Notes: generated from the letters alone by a model not told the origin. DNA of 64,000 bases from Kitagawia praeruptora (GCA_037693485.1 CM075348.1:123143609-123207608), one strand, 5' to 3'; shown: positions 33,987 through 47,900, counted from the first letter of the stretch. Translations and numbers: made by a program.

Positions 33987-35179
33987 CCATGTACCGACTT
34001 AACCGCGTCACCTTCAGGTACAACCCTACCAAAAGCTACCTTATTGTCTATGTTATCAACTGCCAGCTCACATTTTCTTGGACCCTAGATATATATATGC
34101 ATTAAATTATATGTATCCGTCATCACAAACCATATAAACCTTGACTTGTATTTATATATCTGTGTGTGTGTGTGCGTAATTGTTTTACCTTGTTTCCAGG
34201 TGGAGAAGGGGGGCGTACGGGATCAGGTGCAATTAAAATATCATCATCCTCATTGTTGGCCATCAATTCATCAAGTTGTTCTACTCGACAACTTGCTTTG
34301 TCAGATAAATTTGGTGATTGAAGACTGGCCATCATGGCCTTCAGCTCGTTAATCTGCGCTGAAAATTCGTTCTTTGTTCTTTCAAGCTCAGCCTTTGTTT
34401 TTTCAAGCTCATCCTTCGTCTCTTTTTCAGCTTTAGAACTTTGGGTCCCTCTCTTTTTTGGCATGTTGAAGTATTTTGATGGACGTATGAAGCTTCCAAC
34501 TCCCCTTACCCTACCTGAATGCTCAGGTGTTTGCAATGCAGTACTCAGCACATCACTTATTCCGCTAGGAACAAAATCACCCAAACGCTTCTTTTCGAGT
34601 AAATCATTCTGTTAACGCATGATTCAAATTATGGACTGCTCTTAAATTCGACTTGAAATAATAAATTAAAAAAGGGAAAAAATCTTACAATTCTGCCATA
34701 TATCTCAGCCAGTTCTTCATCAGCATTTTCATTATCTTTCATACGACCAATTTTCCATAAAATTGCCCGATCAGGATCTTCCTCAGGATCCATCCGTCCC
34801 GCCGCCTCCTACCAAAAAGAATTAAACAAAAAAAATTTTCACCAGGCACTTAACAAATCAAAATGCTTGAAAAAATATTATTCATTTCTAGAAATGCATA
34901 CTTCTTCCTCTTGCACAGCAACATATCCTTTCCTTGACATCCTGTGGGGATATTTTCGCTCACTCACTCTCTCACTTTGCTCTTTATTAAGTGTCTGCAT
35001 AAAATTAATTCTTTGAATCAGTATGCATATATAGAATTATTGAGGTCTGCATCATACTTCATATATTACTGCCCTATAATTATGCATACCTTCCAATCAT
35101 CGGTGCTCCTGATTGCAACAAATCTTTTCCATGCCTCCTTACCAACAAAAGCATACTTCCTCGGGGGCTTCGCAAGCAT
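33987..35179 (-). pseudogene. Transposase_24 (plant Ptta/En-Spm-type) gene fragment with intact exons
   Basis: Five exons can be read with GT/AG junctions and matched phase: 35179-35090 (KYAFVGKEAWKRFVAIR), 34994-34902 (EQSERVSERKYPHRMSRKGY), 34808-34689 (DPEEDPDRAILWKIGR), 34608-34189 (Lys/Glu coiled coil, PPSPPGNK end) and 34084-33987 (CELAVDNIDNKVAFG, ending VHG). This order (VGK.AW..FV, then RRK/SRKGY, then coiled coil, then the C-L/VA-G segment) is that of Transposase_24 family proteins. The 5' part is missing and the last exon is cut by the LTR of E. It could come from a CACTA-like element or a domesticated host relative. Surprisingly, no stop lies inside the exons. Confidence 0.7.
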
Positions 35180-35254
35180 TTTATTTTAACCAATAAAAGG
35201 CATCACATAATCACTTGTTAACTTGGACTTGAACTATCTCCACTTTGCACCAGC

Positions 35255-35410
35255 TGTTAGTCACAGAGGCATGCATGTATACATCTAATAACAAGCCTAA
35301 TTGTTTGTAATGCTCTACATTACCTACATGACCTTCTAACTGAGGGAACCTCTAGTTGTAGAGTTTCTATATGTTCTGTACTTGTAATAGGCACCAAATC
35401 CTAGTTGTGT
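35255..35410 (+). repeat. Truncated E-type LTR terminus in opposite orientation
   Basis: This 156-bp segment starting TGTTAGTCACAGAGG is the reverse complement of 33831-33986 with about five mismatches. It stops abruptly where gag of element F begins. It forms an inverted pair with the LTR of E around the Transposase_24 fragment. Confidence 0.75.
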
Positions 35411-36232
35411 AATATCAGTAGTCTCTGACTCAGAACTTTCTTTGCTTTTCTTCTTCCTTGAGTTCTTTACAGCAGGTTCATCATGTTGTTCCTCTGGAAG
35501 CTTCTTTGATTCAGATTGAGCAATAAGTGCAAAAGTTTTCATCTTTCCTTCACTCCTGCTCTTCCTCTGCTGCTTGTCAAGTTCATAAGCCCTCAGTTTT
35601 CCATACACTACCTCTAATGATATCTCATCCAGATCATTAGCTTCCTCAATTGCAGATATATTCTCATTGTAGAAATCAGGCAAGGCTTTCATGAACTTAG
35701 TATTCATATCCTCCAAGTCATAATATTTACCATGCATGGCCATCTCATTGATGAGTTTTGTAAACCTATCAAAGGTATCAGTAAGTGACTCACCAGACTT
35801 GGATTCAAAATACTCATACTGTTGTATAAGTAGTGTCCTCATATTCTTCCTGACAGGCTTAGTTCCTTCACAATGAACCTTAAAGTTGTCCCATATATCC
35901 TTAGCAGTCTTACAAGAGAGAACATAGTTAGTGAGAACAGAATCAAGACTGTTGAATAATATGTTTCTCACTTTAGCATCCTTAAGAACGTTCTCCTTTT
36001 CCTTATCTGTCCATTCAGATTTAGGTTTCTCTGCTGTATGTTCTGGAACAACTTCACCATTGACAGTTGCTTGTCCAACAACCCTTGTTGGAACAAAAGG
36101 TCCATCTCTAATTCTGTCAAGATAATCAGGATCTGTTGCTTCCAGGTGATGCAACATCTTTACTTCCCATAGAGTATATTCGGTTCTCTTGAGCATAGGG
36201 ATCTTGGTATTACCATCTTTATAACCAGACAT
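35411..36232 (-). pseudogene. Copia Gag N-terminal part (element F), truncated
   Basis: Start Met at 36232 (MSGYKDGNTKIPMLKRTEY). The UBN2-type gag domain is complete and open (TLWEVKMLHHLEATD; AKDIWDNFKVHCEG; LLIQQYEYFESKSGESL; VYGKLRAYEL), followed by a Lys/Glu/Ser-rich stretch (about 270 codons). At 35410 the sequence switches to the inverted E-type LTR scrap, so zinc knuckle and pol are missing. It is about as similar to gag of D as to gag of E. Confidence 0.8.
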
Positions 36233-36267
36233 GATTGCAGATCTTTATGATTATTCGAAATCAACCT

Positions 36268-36279
36268 GCTCTGATACCA
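36268..36279 (-). other. Primer-binding site of element F (initiator tRNA-Met)
   Basis: TGGTATCAGAGC on the minus strand, two bases from the LTR edge. Confidence 0.9.
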
Positions 36280-36281
36280 AT

Positions 36282-37003
36282 TGTTAACTCGAATAACTTG
36301 TAGAAGGGGGGGTTGAATACAAGTTATATAATCATGTCTGATTTTTGCTCGAATAAATAAAACAAGAACAAACGAATAAACCAAATTGTTTGTATTAATA
36401 AAATCAAATACAAACTCTACCAAATGTGTACAAATACCTTTAGCAGCTACTGACAATACAAATCTCTCTCTGTTTGTTTCGAACTCTCGAATACAAACCT
36501 TATGCTATCGACTCACAAATCGTTCGACTCGATACTTTTTACAATGATATAGAGAGAGTATTTATAATGCTACCTATCAACTAATAACAGAAAGATAATC
36601 TATACATGACAATGTTCTGCTGTCCAGTTGATAGTTTCCATCAATAGAAAATTCTTTCCTTCATGATATCTTCTTGATTGTTCTTCAAACAAAGATCCTG
36701 TTTCATAGCACTTGTCAATTTCTATAGCATCCTTAATGACATCATCAGTAACACAACTGATATCAGGATTCCATCTTGCATCAGGATCTGACCATCCCAT
36801 CAGTACTCGACTTGCTCTATCAGGATTCTATCTCAGTTCCTGACATGTAGTACTTGATGCACTATTCCTGACTTATTCCTACAGATTACTGACTAACACA
36901 TATATCCTATACAAAGTGTTAAATCCTTTATAAAATCAGGATATACAATAAGTATAAGTAAAATTCTATTCTTAACATCACAATTCATGAATTATTCCTA
37001 ACA
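36282..37003 (-). repeat. 5' LTR of element F (722 bp)
   Basis: Ends TGTTAAC and CCTAACA. TATA box on the minus strand (TATAAATA, near 36557-36564). A seven-G run (36306-36312) sits in the context AGAAGG...TTGAATAC, as in D. Several CTCGAATA-type motifs occur (near 36287, 36344, 36486). Immediately right, GTATA (37004-37008) begins sequence of the LTR of G, so F was inserted into G. Confidence 0.8.
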
Positions 37004-39167
37004 GTATATATACTTAACTTAAGTCGAAACACGTTTTCGAGTTATCTTGATATGCACCCTTTAGTATAACTCTTTTTATCACCGATGCGATCCGACACTT
37101 GTTCGCTAATAAGACATGTCGTTATACTTGCACTTAGTATATACTTAAGTCGTGTAAGTTCTAAGGTCGGTCATTTACGAACCAAGATTATACCTCAAGT
37201 TTTATCGCTCGTTTTCTAAGTGATTTACCAAAGTTATAACCAAGTATACTTTTAAGGGGTTCATTCGCGTTTAACCTCGATTCGAACATTTTTATAAAAT
37301 CGGAAAATGATCCGTTTCACATGAGGTTTCCTCTCACACCTTCCTTTTTATCTCTAATATTTAATTACCATGATTCATCACTACATATCTCATGTTACGA
37401 AGGTTCAATTTCTGTTACGAACTTTCGCTACGGTTTCGAACCACTTTTACGAATTTAACCATAACATCTAAACCGTAAGTCCATTTCATACGATCTTTAT
37501 ATCAAAACGAAGATTATAACATAATCTATCCTATAATGGCAGAATATGAAACTGGACAGTGATTTAAAGCTACTGTTAAAGATGATTTCTTAAGGTTAAC
37601 GAAATTTCGACATTACGATGGCTATAAATCGAACGTTTCAAAAATCGTAACATCAAACCCAAGCCACACCGGGAATCCATACAACTTATACACATGATTT
37701 CTCATCCCAAAATATCCAAGAACATATCACTTCATCATATTGTTCATCATGTTACCAGAATCACTAAATCACTTAACTAATCGTGCTTATAACATACTAT
37801 CATCAATACTACTCTTAAATCCATCAAGAACATGCATAAACATAAAGTAAGGCCTAGGGTTTCAAGAGGGTTATACCTTCCTTGGGGTGTTATGAGTCTA
37901 ACAAGCCTTGATCTAGTCCTTGAGAGTGCTTAAGCTTGCTTAGATCAACCAAAGAATCAAGAAAAACAAAGTTAGTTCTTGAAGAACACTATTCACCCTA
38001 GACTTTGAAGATTTATTTGAAAATGGAAAACATGGAGATTGAAGCTATAGGACTCACTATTCACCCTAGGAGATCATTTTTATGAAATATAGGACTCACC
38101 ATAAAAATTTGGAGATCAAATGATGGTTGGAAGTTGGATTTGTGTTCTTGAATTATGCATAAAGCCGAATGGAGCTTTCTTGTAGAGAATGGAGTTCTTG
38201 GCCTTGGTTGCTTGGTTGATTTGCATTATTGTGATGTGTTTAGATAATATCTAGCTATAAAGCTACTTTAATAAAGTGATGATGCAAGGGATGATGTTTT
38301 TGGATGAGTATGTGTTGATGTTTAAGTGGTGGAATGGTAAAGAGATGCTAAGTACTAGTTTATCTCTAATGGTGCTAGTTAGTAATGCAACTAGCTTTGT
38401 TTCTTTGATCTTATCTAGCATAAAGTGATTATGTCACCTTCCACTAGCTCATCGCACCTCTCGGTTCTTTGTCTCTTTGTCCAGTTATTGCTCAATTTCA
38501 TTGATCGTTCAGAGGAATAACTCAACTGTTTCTAGTTAGGGTTTTACCGGAAACCTTCTTAATATTTATAATACCATTCTCAATCTTTCTTAATAACTCT
38601 CGAACTTAAATTCCTTAAATCCCCTTATTAAATCCTTAAGTCTTTCAAGGTCCAGGGAATTCTCAAAGAAAATAAAAGTGTTGTTTTTCAGAATCCGATC
38701 GCTTTTACATACACTTATTTTCCCCCTGGATCACTAATATGAACTCAGAAATCCGCTCCGAACACTTCTGTATAGCGTCGTCTAATAATATTCTCTTTTC
38801 CACCAAAAACACTATTCACACTTTAATCTCTTTTATTCCTTATATTTACTAAAAATGTACTTGCTCTCTTTCGGGCGTTCCTTAACCCTTTCACGGAGCC
38901 TCTGGACTAATAACAGATACCGATTTGGATGACATGAGAATATTTCCTCTATTTGGAATTTCCATAACTTGTTTTCCTAGGAGATAGATTATTCTAATCT
39001 AAGTTGTCAACCCATTGCATTCTTCATGACATATAAACCTTGGAATCTATATCTAATCAATACTCATTCATTCAAACGGTTAATGCCTTGGAGTCGGAGT
39101 CATTGTTCCTTCTTTTCTCAACACTTAATAAAAAGTTTTAATTCTACCGAAAATTTGGGTTCTTATA
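37004..39167 (-). repeat. 3' LTR of element G, visible 2.16 kb
   Basis: Colinear with 47457-49609 of the 5' LTR at high identity, with a few small indels (for example an extra block near 38049-38095 and 9 extra bases near 38243). The first base pair of the LTR is TA instead of TG (TATAAGAACCC). The rest lies beyond element F and outside the window. Confidence 0.85.
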
Positions 39168-39180
39168 GTCTCCCCTCCTT
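39168..39180 (-). other. Polypurine tract of element G
   Basis: The minus strand reads AAGGAGGGGAGAC directly before the 3' LTR, as in element A. Confidence 0.8.
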
Positions 39181-42100
39181 AAAAGGATTCCATCCCGGAA
39201 TCAGGTAGAAGACAATTGGATACTTGTTGGTTATTTCACTTTCCAGTTCTCCAGTCAATCCTTAATCAATTCCAATCCTTTTTCAACACATCTAACTAGT
39301 TCTACAATACATCCTTTACCCTTTTTCATTAATCTCTGCTACTATTCGTACAACACACTATCCGGGTTATGCTCTTACCCAGTCATATACTATTTTCCTT
39401 ATTGGTAGCTGTAGTGACTTCAGTATCACTACTGCGAATTCGGAGATAACCTCACCCGTAATTACGCATTCCCTGATTGCTTTAATCTTCGCAATCTCGA
39501 TCAATATATAGGATTCGAGGAATTTATTGAGAGATCACTATGATCAATGAACATTCGTCCTATTGCATAGTTAGTACAGAAGGTGGCCAGCCTTTAGTAC
39601 TTGACAAGCAATTTAGACAAGTTATGGTATTCCACTTAGACTCCTATCACATAGACAGGTAGTCACGTAGCAGTACCTCCCCTCCTTAAAGGGTTGTTCT
39701 TCTCAATGTAGAAGAAGATAAATAAGAGAGAAGAAAAGAAAAGAATTTCAGAGAGTTATAGAAATTTTTCATGATTGTCAAATATCATACTCAGAATTTA
39801 CCTCTGAGCTATAGAGGTTTATAAGAGAAGAAAAATAATCGAAATTGTATCAAATATCACTTTATCGTAATCTTATGTGCCAACATATCCTAGCTACTAT
39901 GTCCATCATTCTATGGACTTATGTCCTTGTTCAACCTCAGCAACACTTGCCCTTGAAACACCTTTCAACCTTTCCGGTTAAATCTTAGATTTCATTTGAC
40001 ACTATTATCACTGTCATTACATATTTCATTACTAACTATTTCATCTTCATAACCTTTCTTGCTTCATATTTCATAATTATCTCCCAATCTTTTCTTTATC
40101 AATCACATCTTTCTTATGATCTGATTCTCATTCACTTCTGTTACTTAACTCCACCGTTATCTCATTAGTGGGACACTCGTCACCTTTACTCAATACGCGT
40201 TACACGTTTGGGGTCAAACTTTCCTTTGTTCAACCATCTAGATTTCACTTTCTCACTCCATGAGTCTTTTTATTACTCAGTCAATCTATTCCAAATTCCC
40301 TCGACTTCCCCCAACCTAAAAAGGGGTCAATTTGTATGTCATTTATGCTTCTAATTCCAACTTTCCATTTTGGCCAATAACTTTGCCTTGTCAATTCCAT
40401 ACTTTTCTCGCTTCATTACTGGAGCTTCTCATGAGTCCGCATATCTGACTCCCTTATTGATCCTCAACTCTATATTCATCTCCATCAGTTACTTGTCTTC
40501 ATTTGTACTATAATCATTCTATGAACCATCATAGCCTAATCATTTATTTCAAATTTCCCGTCGTTCCAAAATTAAACCATCTGAAATAAACTTGGACGAT
40601 TTCTCTAACTTAGATTCAATTCGACATTTCCACAGTCGTTATCACCTAATTTCTCAGAAGGATCACCATCGTTTATCGTTTACGCAGTGCTTTAATAGCT
40701 AAACATAAGGGTTTCATAATTGTCAATTCAAGATCCTCTAGGAAAACAAAATAATCACTATTTCCTATCCATAAGGAACGCTTCCTGAACTTGACGTAGA
40801 TATTACATGAAGCAGATAAAATTGCAGAAGAGCTTCCAGCATCGCAGCTGGAACAGGCTGGTGAGGTTATTAATCATATGTCTCCAGTATAAGATTGAAA
40901 GCTTAGCAGTTTACTTAATCACTTTCCGAACCTCGTTAATTCTTTTCACAAGGATACTTTTCAGCATCATGATTCTCCAACCTCATATTCTCTATCTTGT
41001 TTGCACAGAAATACACCAACAATAACTTTCTTGTCATTCATCATCATCCCAGATGGCTTATCACTATTAGTACCATCTATGTTTCTTGTTATCTACTATC
41101 AACCCCTTGCTGGTCCGGTCCTTTCTTTTACTCCATTTTCAAAAAGCCAAACTTCCTCTTGTATTTAATCATCCCTTATCACCTAACCTCCCCTCTCCCT
41201 TTCTAAAAGAAGGCGAGTCTCTTGGGGAATTTAGTCGGGCCCATCTCAGAGCCTCCTAATGTCGGTAAGGTGCTAAAGACAAAATCAGAAATCGAGTGTT
41301 TACTTAAACTATTCTTATGGTTGATTCTTGCACAATCATCAGAGGGAATGTAAATTCCTCTCCCACATTATGACTTTCAAGGTCCTTTTCAATATCATTT
41401 TGTTTCTTTGTTATGAGCATCTATAATTACTCCTTTCTACCTCATTCCCATCACTGATGGGTGAAAGTATGCTTCCTTAGACTCTGCTGAAGGAGAAAAT
41501 ATATCACAGCCTTTTTCCCTAAGTCTTCGCTTCCACCTTCCCATGTGAACTTTATCATAGTTATTCTTAATCATACCTAGGATATTTCTATTCTTAGTTC
41601 TTTCTTATTTTAGGATAATCTCAACCTTTATCGGTTCAATCCATACTTTCTCATGGTTCCACACATGCCCCATCTAGCCTACATTCCTTACCGAACACCC
41701 ATTTTGATGTTCAAAATATTACCTTTTTCTTTCTAAGGTTTCTTAGGTCATCCTCATCGTTCCTTCTATCCTTTTCTGGGTACAGGGTATATCAAACATC
41801 ATTAATCAGCCCTATAACAATTCTGTTTATGTACCTTTCGAGACTCCTTTCAAAAAATCCCTAAAGGTTATTGCTACCTTGGTCAATCCAACTCATATCA
41901 TCTGTATTTACAATGTCTTTATTAGGGGTAATGTTATCCTTTATGCATCCCCCAGGGTTCGTCTTAATATATGGACATTCTATCCTCAATTCTATTTTCA
42001 AGGAATACTTATATCTTGTACTTGGAAATCCAATCATATATCCTTAATAAGGGTCTCTTTTCAATCATTCCCATCTTGATAATCTATAGGTAGCTTAATG

Positions 42101-44948
42101 CTAACCTCTTCTTTCAAACGAATGTCAGTCTATATTACCTTCCAAAAGACAACACATGTCTATCTGCTCTTTCTTACAGAACTTGGTAATGGTAGCAAGG
42201 ATGTTCTGGAAGATATTGGTCGTGTTCAACATGAATCTCTTGGTACCTATTGCTCTTCTTGAGGACACTAAGCTTCAGATAACATTTATGCATCATACTG
42301 CACTATCTTTGACAATCTTCGTAACTCTTCATTGGTCACAACTCTCAACCCTAATACGTCCATGGTATATAAAAAAATCCATCATCCTGTATTTCAATTC
42401 ATTTTATATCAAAAGTCCTCGCGGTTGGCGCTTAGTTAGAAGCAACCCCGCTTTGTCTTTTCATTGCTGGTCTAGTCACTTGCTAATCCTTTGTGACTTG
42501 GCCTCCACTGGCCACACTAAAATATGTGAGTTTAGGGGTTGACTAATAGCATTACTTTTCTAGCAATTTCCGGCATAGTGCCTTCTTCTTTGATACCTTT
42601 TGATCTTTTCAAAACTTTACTCCATATAAGTCACAATCGACTTCTCGGTACCGTCTCCGGTCACCTTTCCTTTACTTTAATCTTTTCAACTATTCTTTTT
42701 AATTCACGTGCCACAAAGCTTAACACTTTTGTCATAACAACCTTTTCATTTAAGTCAATCCCGAAATTTCCCAGTCTGGCTTGTTTCTTAATTACATTTC
42801 CCCTTTTTCCGTCCGATCTCAACTTCATAATTTTATCTCTATAATCAGTCATAATAATCAGGTCTGTCTACCAGCCCGTATAGCGGCTAACTTACCCAAT
42901 CCATAGGTTTCGCTCCAGTTTCCACTCTCTTCGGTGACGTATTCTGATAATCAGAAAGACAGGGTTTGCCAAAATTCGTCGAATTCCTTTCCAGAATTAG
43001 GGAAATTTCAGTCAATCTATCCACCCACTGGTAACACTAAGAAGATCCGTTTTGATACCCAAAGAATATTTCTAGGAACATCCAAGCGGGTGGAACCATA
43101 AACAGTTATAATAACGAAATGATTGACATAAAGTTAGGAGTTTAACCATTGAAAAGAAACCAAATATATATATATATCTCCCCTAGAAGGGAAATCAAAG
43201 TTTCCAAACTGAAACATACCACATCTTCCCGGTACATATTCGTCCTAAAAGTCGATACTACCGAATACCAGTCTACCTAACATCTAGTCTCAGAAGGAAC
43301 ACTACCATCGAAGTTAGTCGTTCCACAAAACTGGCACTACCAGGGCCTTCCGAATCTGATGAACCGTGTTGTCTGAATGCATCCGCAATTACCCTGCCGT
43401 GTTGCACAAGCACAGTACCTAAACTTGTACGAGGTGCATCCTAATAAATTCCAAAATTTCCTTCCTCCATTAGGTAACGCCAATGATGGGTCGTCACCAA
43501 TTTTATTTTTAGCTCCAAGGAGATTTTCCCCCATGTATCTTGTACATTCAAACTTTTAGTCTTACAAATAAGTCGGGTTACGGGACTGCACTCTTTGTAA
43601 AGTCCTGAGAAAATCTTTGGTAATACCTCGTGAATCTTATGAAATTTCTCACCTTTGCCGGTGTGGTAGTCCTTTTTCCATTTGAAACTGTCTTTAACTT
43701 GGCGGGGTCGACTAACACTACTCACTATTGATCATATGTCCTACTAACTAGACTTCATTTTGCCAAAACTCTTACTTCGAGAACTTGGCCTACACCTGTT
43801 CTTTCAGGTTTCATCTAAAAGCATTCTCCATTACATCCTAACCAATGATCGCCTTACCAAATCCATTTACGATTCAGTGTTGGAATAAACTTAAGGTAAC
43901 TACCATAATCCATTCAAGGAAAAGAAAGAATTTAATACTCCTCTGAATCACATGCATCTAATGTTTCTGGTTCATCATTTCACTGAATTGAACTAAACTT
44001 ATACTTGGTTCCTGACGATAGCCTCATTACTAGTTTATCATAGACTCACTGGTCTTCTCCTCTTGTAGGTTCTGAGATCATTGTTTCGCTTACTACTTCC
44101 TTATATACTTTATCCAATCATGCCATCCCCTTCCAATGTCTTTATTTTCTAAGTTGATCCCTTAATGAAATGGACATTTCCCTGAACCAAACTACCTCAT
44201 CAATCTCAATTTGACTTTATAAATTACAACCTATGAAATCTGCCTTCTCATGGCGAATTACCATTAACCATATTCACACTAATCCATTTATCAAATGATA
44301 TGGCACTTGTTGCCTCTATCTCAACTGCTCCTGGAGGCTCTGCTCCCTGTCCTCTATCGTTGTCTTTGATAATCATGTACCACTCTAACTCTTTTCTCAT
44401 TAATCTGAAGGTCTATAAGGATCTTTATCTATCCCCATATAAGACCTCAAGTAATTCTTCCAATTCATCTTAATTGTTGGTACTTCATCCGGCAGTCCGG
44501 CTATGAATCCAATACGAATCTTTAGTTCTCTTAATAATATCTCAGTTCTTTACGCTCACTTCTCTGAGCACTATATCTTAACTCTTACAGTCTCTCTGGC
44601 CGCATCCCTCGTTTCCTCAAAGGTAAACTTTCTTATATTTAATAGGATTCTCCTCCTCTGCTGGAACCTCTTCCAGGTCCTCTGTAGGGTACTCTATCGA
44701 ATCCACCATCCGATCGTCAGCATATAGTAAAGCATCATCGTGCTGCTGCTCGTACGCCTCAAGGTCCGTCGCCTTACAAGTCGACGCGAGAACGAGCTAA
44801 GTTACTATCATGATACTTAATAGTTCCCATAAGGGTTTTATCTGTCAGCACTACATTAAGTAGTCCGATTATGAACTTGGCAAGAGTTCTTATTAAATTA
44901 GTGAATTTATTGTTTTAACGTCGCATCATCTCTAGGATTTATAACGTA

Positions 44949-44962
44949 CGCCTATGATACCA
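44949..44962 (-). other. Primer-binding site of element G
   Basis: The minus strand reads TGGTATCATAGGCG, four bases after the LTR end. It matches initiator tRNA-Met for its first eight bases. Confidence 0.7.
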
Positions 44963-44966
44963 TTTC

Positions 44967-47900
44967 TGTAACACCCCCAGATCCGGGGTCAGGGATCTGG
45001 TCGTTACGGTCTCAATTTTCTTCCACAAAACCAACATAAATTAAAGTACAACCTTGTGACCCAAAACAACAACACAAAACACACCCGTTATAGTCCCAGA
45101 GATGAAATTAGAGTAATTACCAAATATTATTAATCGCAAGACTTAATTCTTACAACCCAAAAGGTTTACAAATAACCATTACATACTCTTTGCCATCCAT
45201 TTGAATATGCCATATAAAAATACATTTGATACTCAAATGCTAACAACTAGCCTACCAGTAGCTACCTCTTCAGCAATGGTAGCTATGACCTAAGCAGTTA
45301 TTCCTCTGACGGCTGCCACCTGCTTACGCTGAGTGCACCTAGCGCGACCATCTGATCTAGCTATTGTTGTGATATAGATAAATAAAGCAAGGGTGAGCAA
45401 TATCCCACCTAAAGAATATAACTGAACAGTAATAATATATAACAGTTCAAAATATCTTTGATATCATATGCCATGCATCAACGAACGTAGTACCAATATA
45501 AGGTATAAGATGAAGTTACAGGGTAACTCAAAATATAATTGTTCCGTGGAAATATCTGCTATGTCAAAGATAAGCAAGATATTATCAATTTTCATAATAG
45601 AGGAATTTGTAGGAAGAATATTGCAATTCCAATTCAAACACTTTTCAACCCTGCCAACAATGATAATGTTATAGAAAATTTCCCAATTTGGAAGATGAAC
45701 TAATACGGGAGCTTGTTGCGCCAGGAGCCACAACATTTACGATGATCAGTCGCATGTCATGCTCCCCATCATTTGTTCTCTACATGTAGAAGGAAGCACC
45801 GACGGATCGCCCGCCCTCTGGAACCCCCCGACCAACGGTTGGGCCATTGCTAGACCGGCGCCACTCGGCCACTTACGCGTCTCCTAGTTCAATAACATCC
45901 ATGACTCTGAAACGTAAAGTTCGTCCCCCTTTCTCCTAGTATAATACTTGTTGATAAGACTCCACAAAGTAGTCATATCTAGTTGGAAAGGAAAATTCAC
46001 CAATATTTCCCAAGTTGATGCTTGTTAATGGATATAAACTTGTTCCATCAATCTTACCCCTCGAGTGTTGAGGAGGTAACCAAAAAGACTCATATCGATA
46101 TTTAAAAGGAATCAAGATGTGAGTGACCAGATAGTTTAGCAAGTATATGACCGGGCAGTCAAATAAATAACATCTCTCAAGTGAGGTCCCCTTATATATT
46201 TTTGGAAGTTAAACGAGTATTTAAATCTTTTTATACGATAGATTTAAATGAAAATAAAGTTTTGGGAACCTCCCCTTGATAAAAGAATAGTCATAAAATA
46301 CTCCGAAATATTTTACATCATATCTGTAGGTGAAAGACAATCTTTGAATAATATGAATCATTGTCAAAAAAAAAGAATTTAAAAGGATTTAAAATAAATA
46401 TTCCAAGAATATTTATTAAATCAATAATAATTAAGGAATATTATTAAATCATAATATTGCTCGTAGATAATCCTCGAAGGAATATATAGAATTATTTACG
46501 TAATAAATCTCTTCTTAAATGAATATTCAAAATAATATTCTTTAAATAAATAAACTCAAATAAATAATTAAAATCACATTCACTATATAAATAAAACCTT
46601 AAATGAATATTTGAAAATAATATTCATTTAATAAATAATATTCTAAATGAATATCCAAATAATATTCTTTTAGAAATCAAAACTTTAAAGGAATATTCGA
46701 AATAATATTCCCTAAGTAAATAGAACTTCCAGTGAATATTTTAAAATAATATTCATCAAGTACATAAAACCTAAATGAATATTCGAAATAATATTCATTT
46801 AATAAATAAAATTTCCAAGAATACTAAAGTAATTATTCATTGAATAATCAAACTCTAAATGAATATTCAAAACTAATATTCATTTAAGTAATTAAAGCTC
46901 AAATGAATATTAAAAATAATATTCAGTAAATAAATAAACGCGAATGAATATTCAAAATAATATTCATATAGTACTTCTCGATTAAGATAATATTCAAATA
47001 AAATTCCTCGAATAATTTCCAAGTAATTAATACTTTATGGAAATATAAATAATGTTCATAAATAACATTTCTCAAATAAACTGTCACTGGAATCCCTCCG
47101 GGTTTCCACGACTATCTCTATATTACAAAATACCGACTCCCGGTCTATATTTAATAAAGGAATAACATACGCCCTTCACTAAGGGTCTTGACAAAACAAT
47201 CCGGCTTATAACTGATAATTCATATCTAGTCTATAGGCCAATATCAAATCAGGGGAACAAGTATTTCAGTATTAACTTGAAAGTAGGCATGCATGCTATG
47301 ACATATGTATAATAACAATCATATATATTATCACAACAACGGTTCCAAGGTATTGGAAACTAGCCTGGTAATCCTGTAGGGGTAGTGTGCCTCGGGTCAA
47401 TCCGGTGATCTATCAACAGTCACAATATCCGAGGTTAATCACTTATACTTTTAAAAAGGCTAAGTATATACTTAACTTAAGTCGAAACACGTTTTCGAGT
47501 TATCTTGATATGCACCCTTTAGTGTAACTCTTTTTTTCACCGATACGATCCGACACTTGTTCGCTAATAAGACATGTCGTTATACTTGCACTTAGTATAT
47601 ACTTAAGTCGTGTAAGTTCTAAGGTCGGTCATTTACGAACCAAGATTATACCTCGAGTTTTATCGCTCATTTTCTAAGTGATTTACCAAAGTTATAACCA
47701 AGTATACTTTTAAGGGGTTCGTTCGCGTTTAACCTCGATTCGAACATTTTTATAAAATCGGAAAACGATCCGTTTCACATGAGGTTTCCTCTCTCACCTT
47801 CCTTTTTATCTCTAATATTTAATTACCATGATTTGTCCATGCATATCTCATGTTACGAAGGTTCAATTTCAGTTACGAACTTTCGCTACGGTTTCGTACC

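Larger units (their letters stand above)
39168..44966 (-). pseudogene. Degenerate gypsy interior of element G
   Basis: A 5.8-kb region without any long open frame. Traces remain. On the minus strand near 39190-39260 a segment resembles the chromodomain end of element A (TGELES...). Near 44640-44730 short stretches such as EYPTEDLEEVPAEEENPI look like an acidic gag N-terminus. I could not find an RT YVDD-type motif or a DDE integrase motif by eye. It is decayed or rearranged so far that it must have moved, if at all, with help from another copy. Confidence 0.55.

Noticed and set aside
33831..35410. A TIR DNA transposon (Pack-MULE type) with 156-bp inverted ends
   Set aside because: The inner ends begin with TGTTAG, which fits the LTR terminus of E, and no matching target duplication was seen. 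Kept only as an alternative reading.
39168..44966. Many short open frames (60-130 codons) in element G interior
   Set aside because: No family motif, biased composition, and they do not follow the order of gypsy domains; treated as decay of the interior.
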